Shown here: piece by piece, positions 41,212 through 51,112 of the stretch | Layout of the letters: each line of letters opens with the position of its first letter | How positions within the stretch are numbered: the stretch's first letter is position 1 | Assembly: GCF_024710845.1 (NCBI RefSeq) | Contig: NZ_JANJTZ010000054.1 | Location: 18,570 to 82,569, forward strand | Direction: 5' to 3' | Source of the DNA: Mesorhizobium sp. | GTDB lineage: Bacteria > Pseudomonadota > Alphaproteobacteria > Rhizobiales > Rhizobiaceae | DNA: 64,000 nt | Position numbers and translations under genes: made by a program | Notes under the pieces: model-generated | The model's input: the letters and a program-made list of their open reading frames with translations, nothing else | Database searches by the model: none | What the model was told of the DNA's origin: nothing

Positions 41212-42450
41212 TCACACTTTCTCCTGCGTGTATTTCTTCAGTTCTTGCCGCGCGATCTGCCGGCGATGCACCGCGTCCGGACCGTCGACGATGCGCAGCG
41301 TGCGCAGGTTCTTCCAGGTGCGCGCCAGCGGCGTGTCCTGGCTGACACCGGCCGCGCCGTGCAGCTGCACCGCCTCGTCGGCGATCTTCAGCGCGACGCG
41401 CGGCGCCACGACCTTGATTTGGCTGATCCACGGGGCAGCCGCCTTCGGGTCGCCCTTGTCCATCATCCATGCCGCCTTGAGGCAGAGAAGGCGCGCCATC
41501 TCGATCTCCATTCGCGCCTCGGCGATGATGTCGTAGTTGGCGCCGAGCTTGGCCAGCGGCTGGCCGAAGGCCTCGCGGCGCATCGAGCGCTTGCACATCA
41601 GTTCGAGCGCCATCTCGGCCTGGCCGATGGCGCGCATGCAGTGGTGGATGCGGCCGGGACCGAGGCGGCCCTGGGCGATCTCGAAACCCTTGCCCTCGCC
41701 GAGCAGCAGGTTGGACGCCGGCACGCGCACATTGGTGAAGCGCATGTGCAGGTGCCCGTGCGGCGCGTCGTCGTCGCCATAGATCGTCATGGCGCGGACC
41801 TTCTCGACGCCCGCTGCGTCGGCCGGCACGAGGATCATCGAGTGCTGGGAGTGCTTCGGTCCGTCGTGCGACGTGCGCACCATGACGATGTAGATCGCGC
41901 AGCGCGGGTCGCCCGCGCCCGACGACCACCACTTCTCGCCATTGAGGACATACTCGTCGCCATCGCGCTCGCAGCGCATCGAGATGTTGGTGGCATCCGA
42001 AGAGGCGACATCCGGTTCGGTCATCAGGAAGGCCGAGCGGATCTTGCCCTCGAGCAGCGGCTTCAGCCACTTCTCCTTGTGTTCGGCGGCGCCGTAGCGC
42101 TCGAGCACTTCCATGTTGCCGGTGTCGGGGGCCGAGCAGTTGAACACTTCGCCGCCGATGTGGGCCTTGCCCATCTCCTCGGCGAGATAGGCGTATTCGA
42201 CAGTGGTGAGGCCGTAGCCGCTGTCCGAATCGGTCAGCCAGAAATTCCACAGGCCACGCTCCTTGGCCTTGGCCTTCAGCCCTTCGAGGATCTCCGACTG
42301 CCGCTTGGTGAACGACCAGCGGTCGCCGTCCTTGCCGACCTCGGCCAGGAACTCCTCGTCGAGCGGGATGATCTCGTCGCGGATCATCGCCGCGACCCGC
42401 GCATGGATCGGCTTCAGCTTCTCGGTCATCCCGAGGTTCATGTCGCTCAT
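41212..42450 (-). CDS. Acyl-CoA dehydrogenase family protein (ACAD10/11-like subgroup possible)
   Basis: [121 protein letters not shown]. Confidence 0.93.
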   Translation of the reverse strand: MSDMNLGMTEKLKPIHARVAAMIRDEIIPLDEEFLAEVGKDGDRWSFTKRQSEILEGLKAKAKERGLWNFWLTDSDSGYGLTTVEYAYLAEEMGKAHIGGEVFNCSAPDTGNMEVLERYGAAEHKEKWLKPLLEGKIRSAFLMTEPDVASSDATNISMRCERDGDEYVLNGEKWWSSGAGDPRCAIYIVMVRTSHDGPKHSQHSMILVPADAAGVEKVRAMTIYGDDDAPHGHLHMRFTNVRVPASNLLLGEGKGFEIAQGRLGPGRIHHCMRAIGQAEMALELMCKRSMRREAFGQPLAKLGANYDIIAEARMEIEMARLLCLKAAWMMDKGDPKAAAPWISQIKVVAPRVALKIADEAVQLHGAAGVSQDTPLARTWKNLRTLRIVDGPDAVHRRQIARQELKKYTQEKV

Positions 42451-43100
42451 GATTCTTCCTTGTCCTTTCCACCCAGCCCGCCGCGCGCGAACGCCACGAT
42501 CTGGTCCACGATATTGTCGATGTCCTGCATGTTCTCGCCCGGGCGGGGCTTGTACCAGAAGATCGGCGAGTTCAGCGCCATGAACATCATCTGGTTGGCG
42601 ATGCTGAGATCCGCGAAATGCATGTCGCCTTCGTCGCGCGCCCTCGCCATCTGCGCCCGAAAGACGTTGCTGTACTGCGTCCGGTATTCGACCAGTTCGT
42701 TGAACTGGCTCCGCTGCTCGGGGGTGGTTGCGCCGCGCAGATGCATCTCGACGCCTTCCCAGACAACGCGCTGATACGCCCTGGTCACGATCATCTGCCG
42801 CACATGCGTGCGCGCCATCTTCGTCCACACATCCACCGCCGGCTCGTCGAGCGACCGGAAAGGCTCGATCGCGGCGAAATTCATATCCATGCCGGTCCGG
42901 AAGATCTGTGCGAAGAGATCGGCTTTGGACGAGAAGTGATGGTAGATGCGGCCCTTGGTCGCCCGCAGCCGGCGCGCCACGTCGTCGATCGACGTCGCCG
43001 CATAGCCGCGTTCCATGAAGCAGGCGGCGGCCGCGTCGAGGATCTCGATGCGTGCCCTTTCGGTAACCGGCTCGCCGGTGCCCAGTTCCACCAGAACCAT
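42447..43100 (-). CDS. TetR/AcrR family transcriptional regulator
   Basis: [48 protein letters not shown] = TetR HTH. Confidence 0.93.
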   Translation of the reverse strand: MVLVELGTGEPVTERARIEILDAAAACFMERGYAATSIDDVARRLRATKGRIYHHFSSKADLFAQIFRTGMDMNFAAIEPFRSLDEPAVDVWTKMARTHVRQMIVTRAYQRVVWEGVEMHLRGATTPEQRSQFNELVEYRTQYSNVFRAQMARARDEGDMHFADLSIANQMMFMALNSPIFWYKPRPGENMQDIDNIVDQIVAFARGGLGGKDKEES

Positions 43101-43168
43101 GACCTCCCTTTCCCGCCGACCTTTTCTCCAGCATCGCCGATCGGGTCTTTACGGATGCGCAAATGATG

Positions 43169-43188
43169 AACATACTACCCGGTATGTT
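43169..43188. promoter_or_regulatory. Candidate TetR-type operator palindrome
   Basis: AACATAC-TACCCG-GTATGTT between the divergent tetR-like gene (42447-43100, -) and SDR gene (43241, +). Confidence 0.6.
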
Positions 43189-43240
43189 GTCAACGCGGCA
43201 TCTGGCTTGACCGGAAGAGAAGTCCGCGACGGGAGGACGA

Positions 43241-44056
43241 ATGGCATATCTCGACGAACTGTTTTCGGTCGCCGGCAAGACGGCGCTGGTCACCGGCGCC
43301 GCCACGGGCATCGGGCGGATGATCGCCACGGCGCTCGTCCAGGGCGGAGCGCGGGTGCTGATCGCCTCGCGCAAGACGGCAGACTGCGAGAAGGTCGCGG
43401 CCGAACTCAACGCCATGGGCGCGCCGGGCAGCGCCGAGGGGTTCGGCGCCGACGTCAGCACCGAGCAGGGTGTCGACGCGCTTGCGGCTGAAGTGAAGGC
43501 CCGCACGGGCAAGCTGCACATCCTGGTCAACAATGCCGGCGTGTCGTGGGGCGCGCCGCTCGAACAATTCCCCTACAAGGGCTGGGCCAAGGTGCTGGAC
43601 GTCAACGTCACCGGCCTCTTCCACCTGACGAAGCAGCTCCTGCCCCTGCTCCAGGCCGCCGCCACGGACGAGGACCCGGCGCGGGTGATCAATCTGGGCT
43701 CGGTCATGGGGACCCAGCCGCTGGCCGACGACGCCTACTCCTACACCGCCTCCAAGGCTGCGGTTCACCATCTGACGAAGACGCTGGCCAACGAGTTCGC
43801 CAGCCGCCGCATCACCGTCAACGCCTTTGCCCCCGGCCCCTTCCAGAGCCGCATGACGGCTTTCGCCACGGCGACCGACGAGCAGGCCGACAAGGTCGGC
43901 CAGCGGGTGCCCCTCGGCCGCATCGGCGCGCCGTCGGACATCGCCGCGGCGACGCTTTTCCTGTGCGGCAAGGGCGGCAGCTACGTCACCGGCGCCATCC
44001 TGCCGCTTGACGGCGGCCAATCGGTCCAGCATGGCATGACGCTGTTCAAGGAATGA
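43241..44056 (+). CDS. SDR family oxidoreductase
   Basis: [34 protein letters not shown] (YxxxK). Confidence 0.92.
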   Translation: MAYLDELFSVAGKTALVTGAATGIGRMIATALVQGGARVLIASRKTADCEKVAAELNAMGAPGSAEGFGADVSTEQGVDALAAEVKARTGKLHILVNNAGVSWGAPLEQFPYKGWAKVLDVNVTGLFHLTKQLLPLLQAAATDEDPARVINLGSVMGTQPLADDAYSYTASKAAVHHLTKTLANEFASRRITVNAFAPGPFQSRMTAFATATDEQADKVGQRVPLGRIGAPSDIAAATLFLCGKGGSYVTGAILPLDGGQSVQHGMTLFKE

Positions 44057-44565
44057 GCAGCGAGGCAGCCATGCTGCAGGGACAGAGAGAGCCGATCACC
44101 ATCGACGCCATGATCCGGCTCGTGGGCAAGGAAGTCGGCCTGTCTCCGTGGAGGACCGTGGACCAGGTGATGATCGACCGGTTCGCCGACGCGACCGACG
44201 ATCACCAGTTCATCCATGTCGATCCGGAGCGGGCAAGGGCCGAGACTCCTTATGGCGGCACCATCGCACACGGCTTCCTGCTGCTGTCGCTCTTCTCGCC
44301 GATGGCCTATGAGACGCTGGCGCCTTTGCAGGGAGCGGGAATGGCGATCAACCACGGCTTCGACCGCATCCGCTTCACCTCGCCGGTCCGCTGCGGCGCG
44401 CGCGTGCGCACGCGCTTCGTGTTGGCCGAGATGAACGCGCGCCCCTCGGGCCTGGTCCAGGTCGGCTACGACGTGACGATGGAAATCGAGAACTCGCTGA
44501 AACCGGCGCTGACGGCGCGCTGGCAGATGATCGCCGTGATGGATCGCAGGGACGAACCGGCATGA
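44053..44565 (+). CDS. MaoC family (hot-dog) dehydratase
   Basis: MIDRFADATDDHQFIHVDPERARAETPYGGTIAHGFLLLSL hydratase 2 motif. Confidence 0.92.
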   Translation: MSSEAAMLQGQREPITIDAMIRLVGKEVGLSPWRTVDQVMIDRFADATDDHQFIHVDPERARAETPYGGTIAHGFLLLSLFSPMAYETLAPLQGAGMAINHGFDRIRFTSPVRCGARVRTRFVLAEMNARPSGLVQVGYDVTMEIENSLKPALTARWQMIAVMDRRDEPA

Positions 44566-45593
44566 ACGACCCGAATGCCCTCGATGAAAGCGTGCTCGGG
44601 CCGTATCTGGCCGAACATATCGACGGCTTCGGCAAGCTCACCGGGATCGTCAAGTTCAATGCCGGCCAGTCCAACCCGACCTATCTCCTGAACACCTCCA
44701 CCGGCCGCTTTGTGCTGCGCGCCAAGCCGCCCGGCGCGCTGCTCAAATCCGCCCACCAGGTCGATCGCGAGTACCGCGTGATGAAGGCGCTCGAGAGCAC
44801 CGACGTTCCGGTGCCGCGGATGCTGCATCTCTCGGGCGAGGACTCGCCGATCGGCCGCCAGTTCTTCGTCATGGAGTTCCTCGACGGCCGCATCCTGTGG
44901 GATCCTGCGCTTGGCGAAATCGGCACGAATGCCGAACGCGGCGCGATCTACGATTCGATGAATGCCACGCTCGCCAAGCTGCACGGCGTCGACATCGACG
45001 CCTGCGGCCTCTCCGATTTCGGCAAGCCGGGGAGCTATTTCGAGCGCCAGATCACCCGCTGGACCAGCCAGTATCGCGCCTCGGAGACGGGCACGATCCC
45101 CGAGATGAACCGCCTGATCGAATGGCTGGAGACGCGCATTCCCGCCGACGACGGCCTCGTGTCGCTGGTGCATGGCGACTACCGGCTGGACAACATGATG
45201 TTCGCGCACGACCGGCCCGAGGTCATCGCCGTGCTCGACTGGGAACTTTCGACGCTCGGCCACCCCTATTCCGACATCGCCTATCAGTGCATGCAGTGGC
45301 GGCTGCCGCATTCGTCCGGCTTCCGCGGTCTCGGTGGCGTCGACCGTACGGCCGCCGGCATTCCGACCGAGGAGGAATATGTCGCGCTCTATTGCCGCCG
45401 CCGCGGTATCGCCGGCATCGACAACTGGGTGTTCTACCTCGCCTTCTCCTTCTTCCGGCTCGCCGCGATCTGCCAGGGTGTCTACAAGCGCGCCCTCGAC
45501 GGCAACGCGTCGAACCCGGAGAAGGCGAAGAGCTACGGCGAGGCGGTGCGGCTCTTGTCGGCACTCGCCGTCCAACTGATCGATGGAGAATGA
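44562..45593 (+). CDS. APH-family phosphotransferase (ACAD10/11-kinase-like / LvaA-like possible)
   Basis: FNAGQSNPTYLLNTSTGRFVLRAKPPG; LVHGDYRLDNMMF (catalytic HGDxxxxN), VIAVLDWELSTLGHPYSDIAY. Confidence 0.9.
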   Translation: MNDPNALDESVLGPYLAEHIDGFGKLTGIVKFNAGQSNPTYLLNTSTGRFVLRAKPPGALLKSAHQVDREYRVMKALESTDVPVPRMLHLSGEDSPIGRQFFVMEFLDGRILWDPALGEIGTNAERGAIYDSMNATLAKLHGVDIDACGLSDFGKPGSYFERQITRWTSQYRASETGTIPEMNRLIEWLETRIPADDGLVSLVHGDYRLDNMMFAHDRPEVIAVLDWELSTLGHPYSDIAYQCMQWRLPHSSGFRGLGGVDRTAAGIPTEEEYVALYCRRRGIAGIDNWVFYLAFSFFRLAAICQGVYKRALDGNASNPEKAKSYGEAVRLLSALAVQLIDGE

Positions 45594-45594
45594 C

Positions 45595-46371
45595 ATGGCG
45601 CGTTTTGCGGGATTGACGGCAATCGTGACCGGCGCGACGGGCGGCTTCGGCCGCCGGACGGCCGAAAGGCTGGCCGAGGAAGGCGCCCGCCTCGTCCTGT
45701 CCGACATGAGCGAGGCGCCGCTGAAGGAATTCGCCGCCTCCCTGCCGACCGAAACCGCGATCCGTGCCGGCGACATCTCGGACGAAAGCCTCTCCGAAGC
45801 TCTGGTGGAACTCGCGCTGGAGCGGTTCGGAACGCTCGATGTCGCGATCAACAATGCCGGCATCGCGCAGAGCTTCGTCAAGCTGCCGCAGATCCCCTCC
45901 GACGAGGCGCGGCGGATCATCGACATCGACCTGATGGGCGTCTTCTACGCGCTCAAGCACCAGCTGCCGGCGATGGAAAGGCAGAACCGCGCCTCGGGCC
46001 ACACCGCGGCAATCGTCAACATCGCCTCGGTGGCCGGCCTGGCGGGTGCGCCGCGTCTATCGGTCTATTCCGCCGCCAAGCACGGCGTCGTCGGCCTGAC
46101 CCGCTCGGCGGCCGCCGAATACGCCACCAAGGGCATCCGCGTGAACGCAGTCTGCCCGTCCTTCGCTCGCACGGCGATGGCGCTCGACTTCCTCAAGATG
46201 TCGCCGAAGGGCATCGAGGAGAGCGCCGCCGACCTGACGCGCGGCGTGCCGATGAAGCGGCTGGCGGAAGTCGACGAGATCGTCGAGGTCATCCTCTTCG
46301 CCTGCGATCCGCGGAATTCCTTCATGACCGGCCAGGCCCTGGCGGCCGACGGCGGGATTACGGCGATCTGA
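45595..46371 (+). CDS. SDR family oxidoreductase
   Basis: VTGATGGFGRRTAERLAEEGARLVLSDM; NNAG; YSAAKHGVVGLTRSAAAEYATKGIRVNAVCPSF. Start probably MARFAGL. Confidence 0.9.
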   Translation: MARFAGLTAIVTGATGGFGRRTAERLAEEGARLVLSDMSEAPLKEFAASLPTETAIRAGDISDESLSEALVELALERFGTLDVAINNAGIAQSFVKLPQIPSDEARRIIDIDLMGVFYALKHQLPAMERQNRASGHTAAIVNIASVAGLAGAPRLSVYSAAKHGVVGLTRSAAAEYATKGIRVNAVCPSFARTAMALDFLKMSPKGIEESAADLTRGVPMKRLAEVDEIVEVILFACDPRNSFMTGQALAADGGITAI

Positions 46372-46448
46372 GCCGCGGCGAATTCACTCAATTTCAACTA
46401 TTCCCCCTGACGCCATCTTAATGCCTCCCGGATACCGTAGGTGCGGGG

Positions 46449-47258
46449 ATGGAGGGCACGATGCTGCTCAGGGGCTTATCAGGCATATCCCGGCGAGGTT
46501 GGGCAAAGCTCGCACGCTGGACCGTGTTCGGCACACTCGGCTGTATCGCGATCGCCGTGACGTTCAACTACGTCTTCTTCAGTCTGTTTGCTCCCGCCGC
46601 GCTGGTCCCGAGCCTGATCAGCGCGACGATCATCCCGATCATCCTCGCCGGACCGCTGTTCTTCTTCCTCACGACCAAGCTGCGCGAACTGGCAATCGCC
46701 AACCACAGGCTGAACGACCTCGCCTCGACCGACAGCCTGACGGGTTGCCTGAACCGTGGCGCGTTCACCCGCGTGGTGGACGGTTTCCTGGAGACGGGCA
46801 ACGGAAGCATGCCCCCGGTGGGCGCGCTGCTCGTCATCGACGCCGACCATTTCAAGGCGATCAACGACCGCTTCGGCCACCATCGCGGCGACGAGGCGCT
46901 GAGCCTGATCGCGACCGCCATCCGCACGTCCCTGCGCCGGGGCGATTTGATCGGCCGTATCGGCGGGGAAGAGTTCGGTGTTCTGTTGCCCGGCGCCGGC
47001 CTGGTCGAAGCCGAGACCATCGCCGAGCGCATCCGCAGGACGGTCAATTCGCTCGAATTCACCGGCAACGGCGACCGGCACGACCTGTCGGTCAGCGTCG
47101 GCGGTGCGGCTTTCGGGCGCCCGATGAGTTTCGGAGAACTGTTCCGGATCGCCGACGAACGGCTCTATGCCGCCAAGAATACCGGCCGCGACCGCGTCGA
47201 GATAACGTTCGTTCCGCCGGGCGGCTTCGCGTTCGAAGCCGCGCTGACGGTGCACTAG
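46449..47258 (+). CDS. Membrane-anchored GGDEF-domain protein (putative diguanylate cyclase)
   Basis: Two N-terminal hydrophobic segments; DSLTGCLNRGAFTRVVD; DADHFKAINDRFGHHRGDEAL; GRIGGEEFGVLLPG. Confidence 0.92.
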   Translation: MEGTMLLRGLSGISRRGWAKLARWTVFGTLGCIAIAVTFNYVFFSLFAPAALVPSLISATIIPIILAGPLFFFLTTKLRELAIANHRLNDLASTDSLTGCLNRGAFTRVVDGFLETGNGSMPPVGALLVIDADHFKAINDRFGHHRGDEALSLIATAIRTSLRRGDLIGRIGGEEFGVLLPGAGLVEAETIAERIRRTVNSLEFTGNGDRHDLSVSVGGAAFGRPMSFGELFRIADERLYAAKNTGRDRVEITFVPPGGFAFEAALTVH

Positions 47259-47265
47259 GCCGGCA

Positions 47266-47823
47266 TCAGGCCGCTATCGGCGCGTCCCGCGCCGCTTCCT
47301 CGAGGAAATCGAAGGCATAGGCCGAGAACGACCGCCAGCATTCGACCCGGAACGCCGTCTCGCCGGTCCGCCAGATCACCACCTCGATCTTGCCGAGGAT
47401 TGTGCGCGAGCAGGCGCCGACGGGGAAGACGGTCAGCGAAAGATCCTGCGGGCAGCCGGCGCTGAGCGTCGCCTCCGCGCCCTTGCCTTCGACTAGGATC
47501 GCCGTGTTGCGGTGGGAGATGTCGACGGCGGAATGAAGCGCCTTCACCTTCGCGCAGTCGGCGAGCGGATCGCCGCCCGCTGTGTCGATGACCAGCCACT
47601 CGTCGGGACCGAGCCAGAGGGCTGCGCGACCGCCGGACTTCGACGTGGCGGACCTCTTGGGCATCTCGGGCAGCTTCACGCCGAGCGCCTTGGACAGCGC
47701 CGCGACCGCGTCGGGTCGCGCGCGCAGCGACAGGCGCGCGGCGGGCTCGGCCGGAGTAAGCGTCACCGCCGGATTGGCCACCTTGCGGCCGGCGAGCGGA
47801 TGGATGCGCGATGCGTCAGCCAT
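47266..47823 (-). CDS. soxG: Sarcosine oxidase gamma subunit family protein
   Basis: LWLGPDEWLVID, HSAVDISHRNTAILVEG, position downstream of soxA. Confidence 0.88.
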   Translation of the reverse strand: MADASRIHPLAGRKVANPAVTLTPAEPAARLSLRARPDAVAALSKALGVKLPEMPKRSATSKSGGRAALWLGPDEWLVIDTAGGDPLADCAKVKALHSAVDISHRNTAILVEGKGAEATLSAGCPQDLSLTVFPVGACSRTILGKIEVVIWRTGETAFRVECWRSFSAYAFDFLEEAARDAPIAA

Positions 47824-50809
47824 GGAGACGCTCTCCTTTTTCGTCGAAGAACACCTGTCCGACCACCTCGACCTCGATCACCTTGTCGGGCATCGGCACG
47901 TAGAGCGTCTGACCCATGCGCTCGAACCCACCCGTGACGACGCCAAGCGCGATCGAGCGGCCACAATTTTCCGACCAGTAGCTCGACGTGACGTGGCCGA
48001 GCATCTTCATCGGAATCGGCTGCTTCGGATCGGCGACGATCTGCGCGCCCTCCTCCAGCACTACCTTCGGGTCCTTGGTGCGCAGGCCGACGAGCTGCTT
48101 GCGCCCCTTGGCGACGAGGTCCGGACGTTTCAGCCCGCGGATGCCGACGAAATCGGTCTTCTTCTTGCCGACCGCCCAGTCGAGGCCCGCGTCCTGCGGC
48201 GTCACCGTTCCGTCGGTGTCCTGGCCGACGATGATGTAGCCCTTCTCGGCGCGCAGCACGTGCATCGCCTCGGTGCCGTAGGCGCAGGCGCCGTGCTTCT
48301 GGCCCTGCGCCCACACCGCGTCCCAGACGGCGGCGGCATAATCCGCCGGCACGTTGATCTCGAAGCCGCGCTCGCCGGTGAAGGACATGCGGAACAGCCG
48401 CGTCGGCACGCCGCAGATTTTTCCCTCGCGCACAGACATGTGCGGCATGGCGCCGTCCGACATGTCGATGCCCTCGACCAGCGGCGCGATGATGTCGCGG
48501 CTCTTCGGCCCCTGCACGGCGATGACGGCCCACTGCTCCGAGATCGAGGTCAGCCAGACGTCGAGATGCGGGAATTCGGTCTGGAGGTAGTCTTCCATGT
48601 GGTTCATCACGCGTGCGGCACCGCCGGTCGTCGTCGTGACGTGGAAGCGATCGGCGGCAAGCCTGCCCACCACGCCGTCGTCGTAGATGAAGCCATCCTC
48701 GCGCAGCATGATGCCGTACCGGCAGCGACCGCTCTCGAGCTTCTCCCACGGGTTGGTGTACATCAGTTCCATGAACTTCGCGGCGTCCGGTCCGACGACC
48801 TCGATCTTGCCGAGCGTCGAGGCGTCGAAGATGCCGGCGGCCTTGCGCACGGTGGCGCATTCGCGATTGACCGCCGCATGCATGTCTTCTCCGGCGCGTG
48901 GATAGTACCAGGCGCGCTTCCACTGGCCGACATCCTCGAACACGGCGCCGAGCTTTTCTTCCTGCGCGTGGAAGGGCGTGCGGCGGGTCGGATCGAACAG
49001 CCGGCCCTTGGAATGGTTGACGAGCGAGCCGAACGTCACCGGCGTGTAGGGCGCGCGGAACGTCGTCAGGCCGACCTCCGGCATCTCCTTGCCGAGCGCC
49101 TCGGCGGCGATCGCCAGGCCGTGGATGTTGGACGTCTTGCCCTGGTCGGTCGCCATGCCGTTGGTGGTGAAACGCTTGACGTGCTCGATCGAGCGCATGC
49201 CCTCGCGCACCGCAAGGCGGATGTCCTTGGCGGTGACGTCGTTCTGGAAGTCGACGAAGGCCTTGCCCGTGGTGTCCGGTCCCGCGCCCGGCGCGGCGCC
49301 AACCATGCCGCCGGCCCAGGATTCGGACGTTTCAGCCTTGACTTTGGTGCCCACGGTCTTTGCCAGGCCCGCAGCCTTCGCCGCCTTCTCGCCCGCCGCG
49401 ACCGCGTCCTTGACCGTGTCGGCCAGCGTATCGGTACCGCTACAGGCGCCGACCGAGACGCAGTCCTGCGCGTAGTCGCCCGGCAGGAAGCGGCGCGTCG
49501 CGCTGTCGAAGGCGACCTTGCCGCGCGACTGCGAGAACAGGTGCACGGAGGGCGTCCAGCCCGCCGACATCAACAGAGCGTCGACTGGAATGGTCCGCTC
49601 GGGTCCGCCCGACGTCGCGCGCACTGTCATCGACGCCACCCGAAGGTTGCCGGATGCACGCACCAGCGTGCGGCCGGACAGGATTTCGATACCCAGAGCC
49701 CTCGCCTGGTCGATCAGCGGTCCGGCCGGATTGTCGCGCAGGTCGACGATCGCGGCAATCGAGGCGCCGGCCTGTTTCAGGTCGATCGCCGCCGCATAGG
49801 CGGAGTCGCTTGCGGTGAAGACGCCGACGTTCTTTCCGACCAGCACGCCGAAATGGTTGAGATAGGTGCGCCCGGCGGACGCGAGCATAACCCCCGGCTT
49901 GTCGTTGCCGTCGAAAACCATGTGCCGTTCGATCGCGCCGGTCGCGATGATGACGCGCTTCGCCCGCACCTGCCAAAGCCGCTCGCGCGGCAGGTCGTGG
50001 CCCGGATCGGCGAGGTGGTCGCTGACACGCTCGACCAAGCCGACCATGTTCTGCGCGTAGTAGCCGAAAGCGGTGGTGCGGGTGAGCACGCGCACGTTGT
50101 CCATCGCCGCGAGCTTGACGGCGGTCGCCTGTGCCCAGTCCCAGCCGGCCGCACTGTCGATGGTCGAACCCGTCTCGAAGCGCAGCGCGCCGCCCACCGC
50201 CGGCTGCTCGTCGGCGATGATCACCCGCGCCCCGGTTTCCGCCGCCGCAAGCGCGGCCGACAGGCCCGCGGCACCGCCGCCCAGCACCAGCACGTCGCAA
50301 TGCGCGTAGCGCGAGGCGTAATGGTCCGGATCGGGCTTGTCGGGCGCAACGCCGAGGCCTGCCGAGGCTCGGATGGTAGGCTCGTAGACGCTCTTCCACG
50401 CCGCCTTCGGCCACATGAAGGTCTTGTAGTAGAAGCCGGCCGAAAACATCGGCGAAGCGATATCGTTGACCGCGCCGACATCGAAGGCGAGCGACGGCCA
50501 GCGGTTCTGCGACACGGCGGTGAGCCCGTCATAGACTTCCTGGACGGTGGCGCGGACATTGGGGGTCTTGCGCGCCGCGTCGCGATGGATGCCCACCAGC
50601 GCATTCGGCTCCTCGGCGCCCGCCGACAGCACGCCGCGCGGGCGGTGATACTTGAACGAGCGGCCCATCAGGTGCACGCCGTTGGCCAGCAGTGCCGAGG
50701 CGAGTGTATCGCCCTCCAGCGCCGCGTAGGACGCGCCGTCGAAGGAGATTTTCACGGGCTTGGCGCCCTTCAGGCGGCCGGCGGCAGTGGTGCGGAACGC
50801 GGCGGTCAT
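47816..50809 (-). CDS. soxA: Sarcosine oxidase alpha subunit family protein
   Basis: N-terminal 2Fe-2S/FAD-like region (VKISFDGASYAALEGDTLASALLANGVHLMGRSFKYHRPRG), VLVLGGGAAGLSAALAAAETGARV, C-terminal GcvT-like domain. Confidence 0.93.
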   Translation of the reverse strand: MTAAFRTTAAGRLKGAKPVKISFDGASYAALEGDTLASALLANGVHLMGRSFKYHRPRGVLSAGAEEPNALVGIHRDAARKTPNVRATVQEVYDGLTAVSQNRWPSLAFDVGAVNDIASPMFSAGFYYKTFMWPKAAWKSVYEPTIRASAGLGVAPDKPDPDHYASRYAHCDVLVLGGGAAGLSAALAAAETGARVIIADEQPAVGGALRFETGSTIDSAAGWDWAQATAVKLAAMDNVRVLTRTTAFGYYAQNMVGLVERVSDHLADPGHDLPRERLWQVRAKRVIIATGAIERHMVFDGNDKPGVMLASAGRTYLNHFGVLVGKNVGVFTASDSAYAAAIDLKQAGASIAAIVDLRDNPAGPLIDQARALGIEILSGRTLVRASGNLRVASMTVRATSGGPERTIPVDALLMSAGWTPSVHLFSQSRGKVAFDSATRRFLPGDYAQDCVSVGACSGTDTLADTVKDAVAAGEKAAKAAGLAKTVGTKVKAETSESWAGGMVGAAPGAGPDTTGKAFVDFQNDVTAKDIRLAVREGMRSIEHVKRFTTNGMATDQGKTSNIHGLAIAAEALGKEMPEVGLTTFRAPYTPVTFGSLVNHSKGRLFDPTRRTPFHAQEEKLGAVFEDVGQWKRAWYYPRAGEDMHAAVNRECATVRKAAGIFDASTLGKIEVVGPDAAKFMELMYTNPWEKLESGRCRYGIMLREDGFIYDDGVVGRLAADRFHVTTTTGGAARVMNHMEDYLQTEFPHLDVWLTSISEQWAVIAVQGPKSRDIIAPLVEGIDMSDGAMPHMSVREGKICGVPTRLFRMSFTGERGFEINVPADYAAAVWDAVWAQGQKHGACAYGTEAMHVLRAEKGYIIVGQDTDGTVTPQDAGLDWAVGKKKTDFVGIRGLKRPDLVAKGRKQLVGLRTKDPKVVLEEGAQIVADPKQPIPMKMLGHVTSSYWSENCGRSIALGVVTGGFERMGQTLYVPMPDKVIEVEVVGQVFFDEKGERLHG

Positions 50810-51102
50810 GCCTTCTCTCCTGCCTTCACTGTCGGCCTCTTCTCGCCGGCCTTGTAGGTCATCAGGAACTTGTCGGAGACGCTGTCGCGCACCGCGTTGA
50901 AGAAGCGCGCGCAGCCATGGATATGCCGCCAGCGCTCGTAGATCAGGCCCTTGGGATTGGTGCGGATGAAGAAGAACTGCGCGAACTCCTCGTCGGAGAT
51001 TTCCGCAATGTTCTCCGGCCGCGCGATATGCGCCTCGCCGGCATTGCGGAACTCGAGTTCCGGCCGGTCTTCGTCGCAATAGGGGCAATGGATCAGAAGC
51101 AT
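50806..51102 (-). CDS. soxD: Sarcosine oxidase delta subunit
   Basis: MLLIHCPYCDEDRPELEFRNAGEAHIARP...NPKGLIYERWRHIHGCARFFNAVRDSVSDKFL. Confidence 0.93.
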   Translation of the reverse strand: MLLIHCPYCDEDRPELEFRNAGEAHIARPENIAEISDEEFAQFFFIRTNPKGLIYERWRHIHGCARFFNAVRDSVSDKFLMTYKAGEKRPTVKAGEKA

Positions 51103-51112
51103 GTGGTGAGCC

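Noticed and set aside
40241-43533. Long ORFs (743 and 773 aa) suggesting MDR-ACAD or TetR-ACAD fusions
   Set aside because: Upstream portions are alternative-frame readings of neighbouring genes. Clear starts exist at 41209 and 42450.
47582-50857. 1091-aa plus-strand ORF opposite soxA
   Set aside because: Shadow of soxA, no domain signature.
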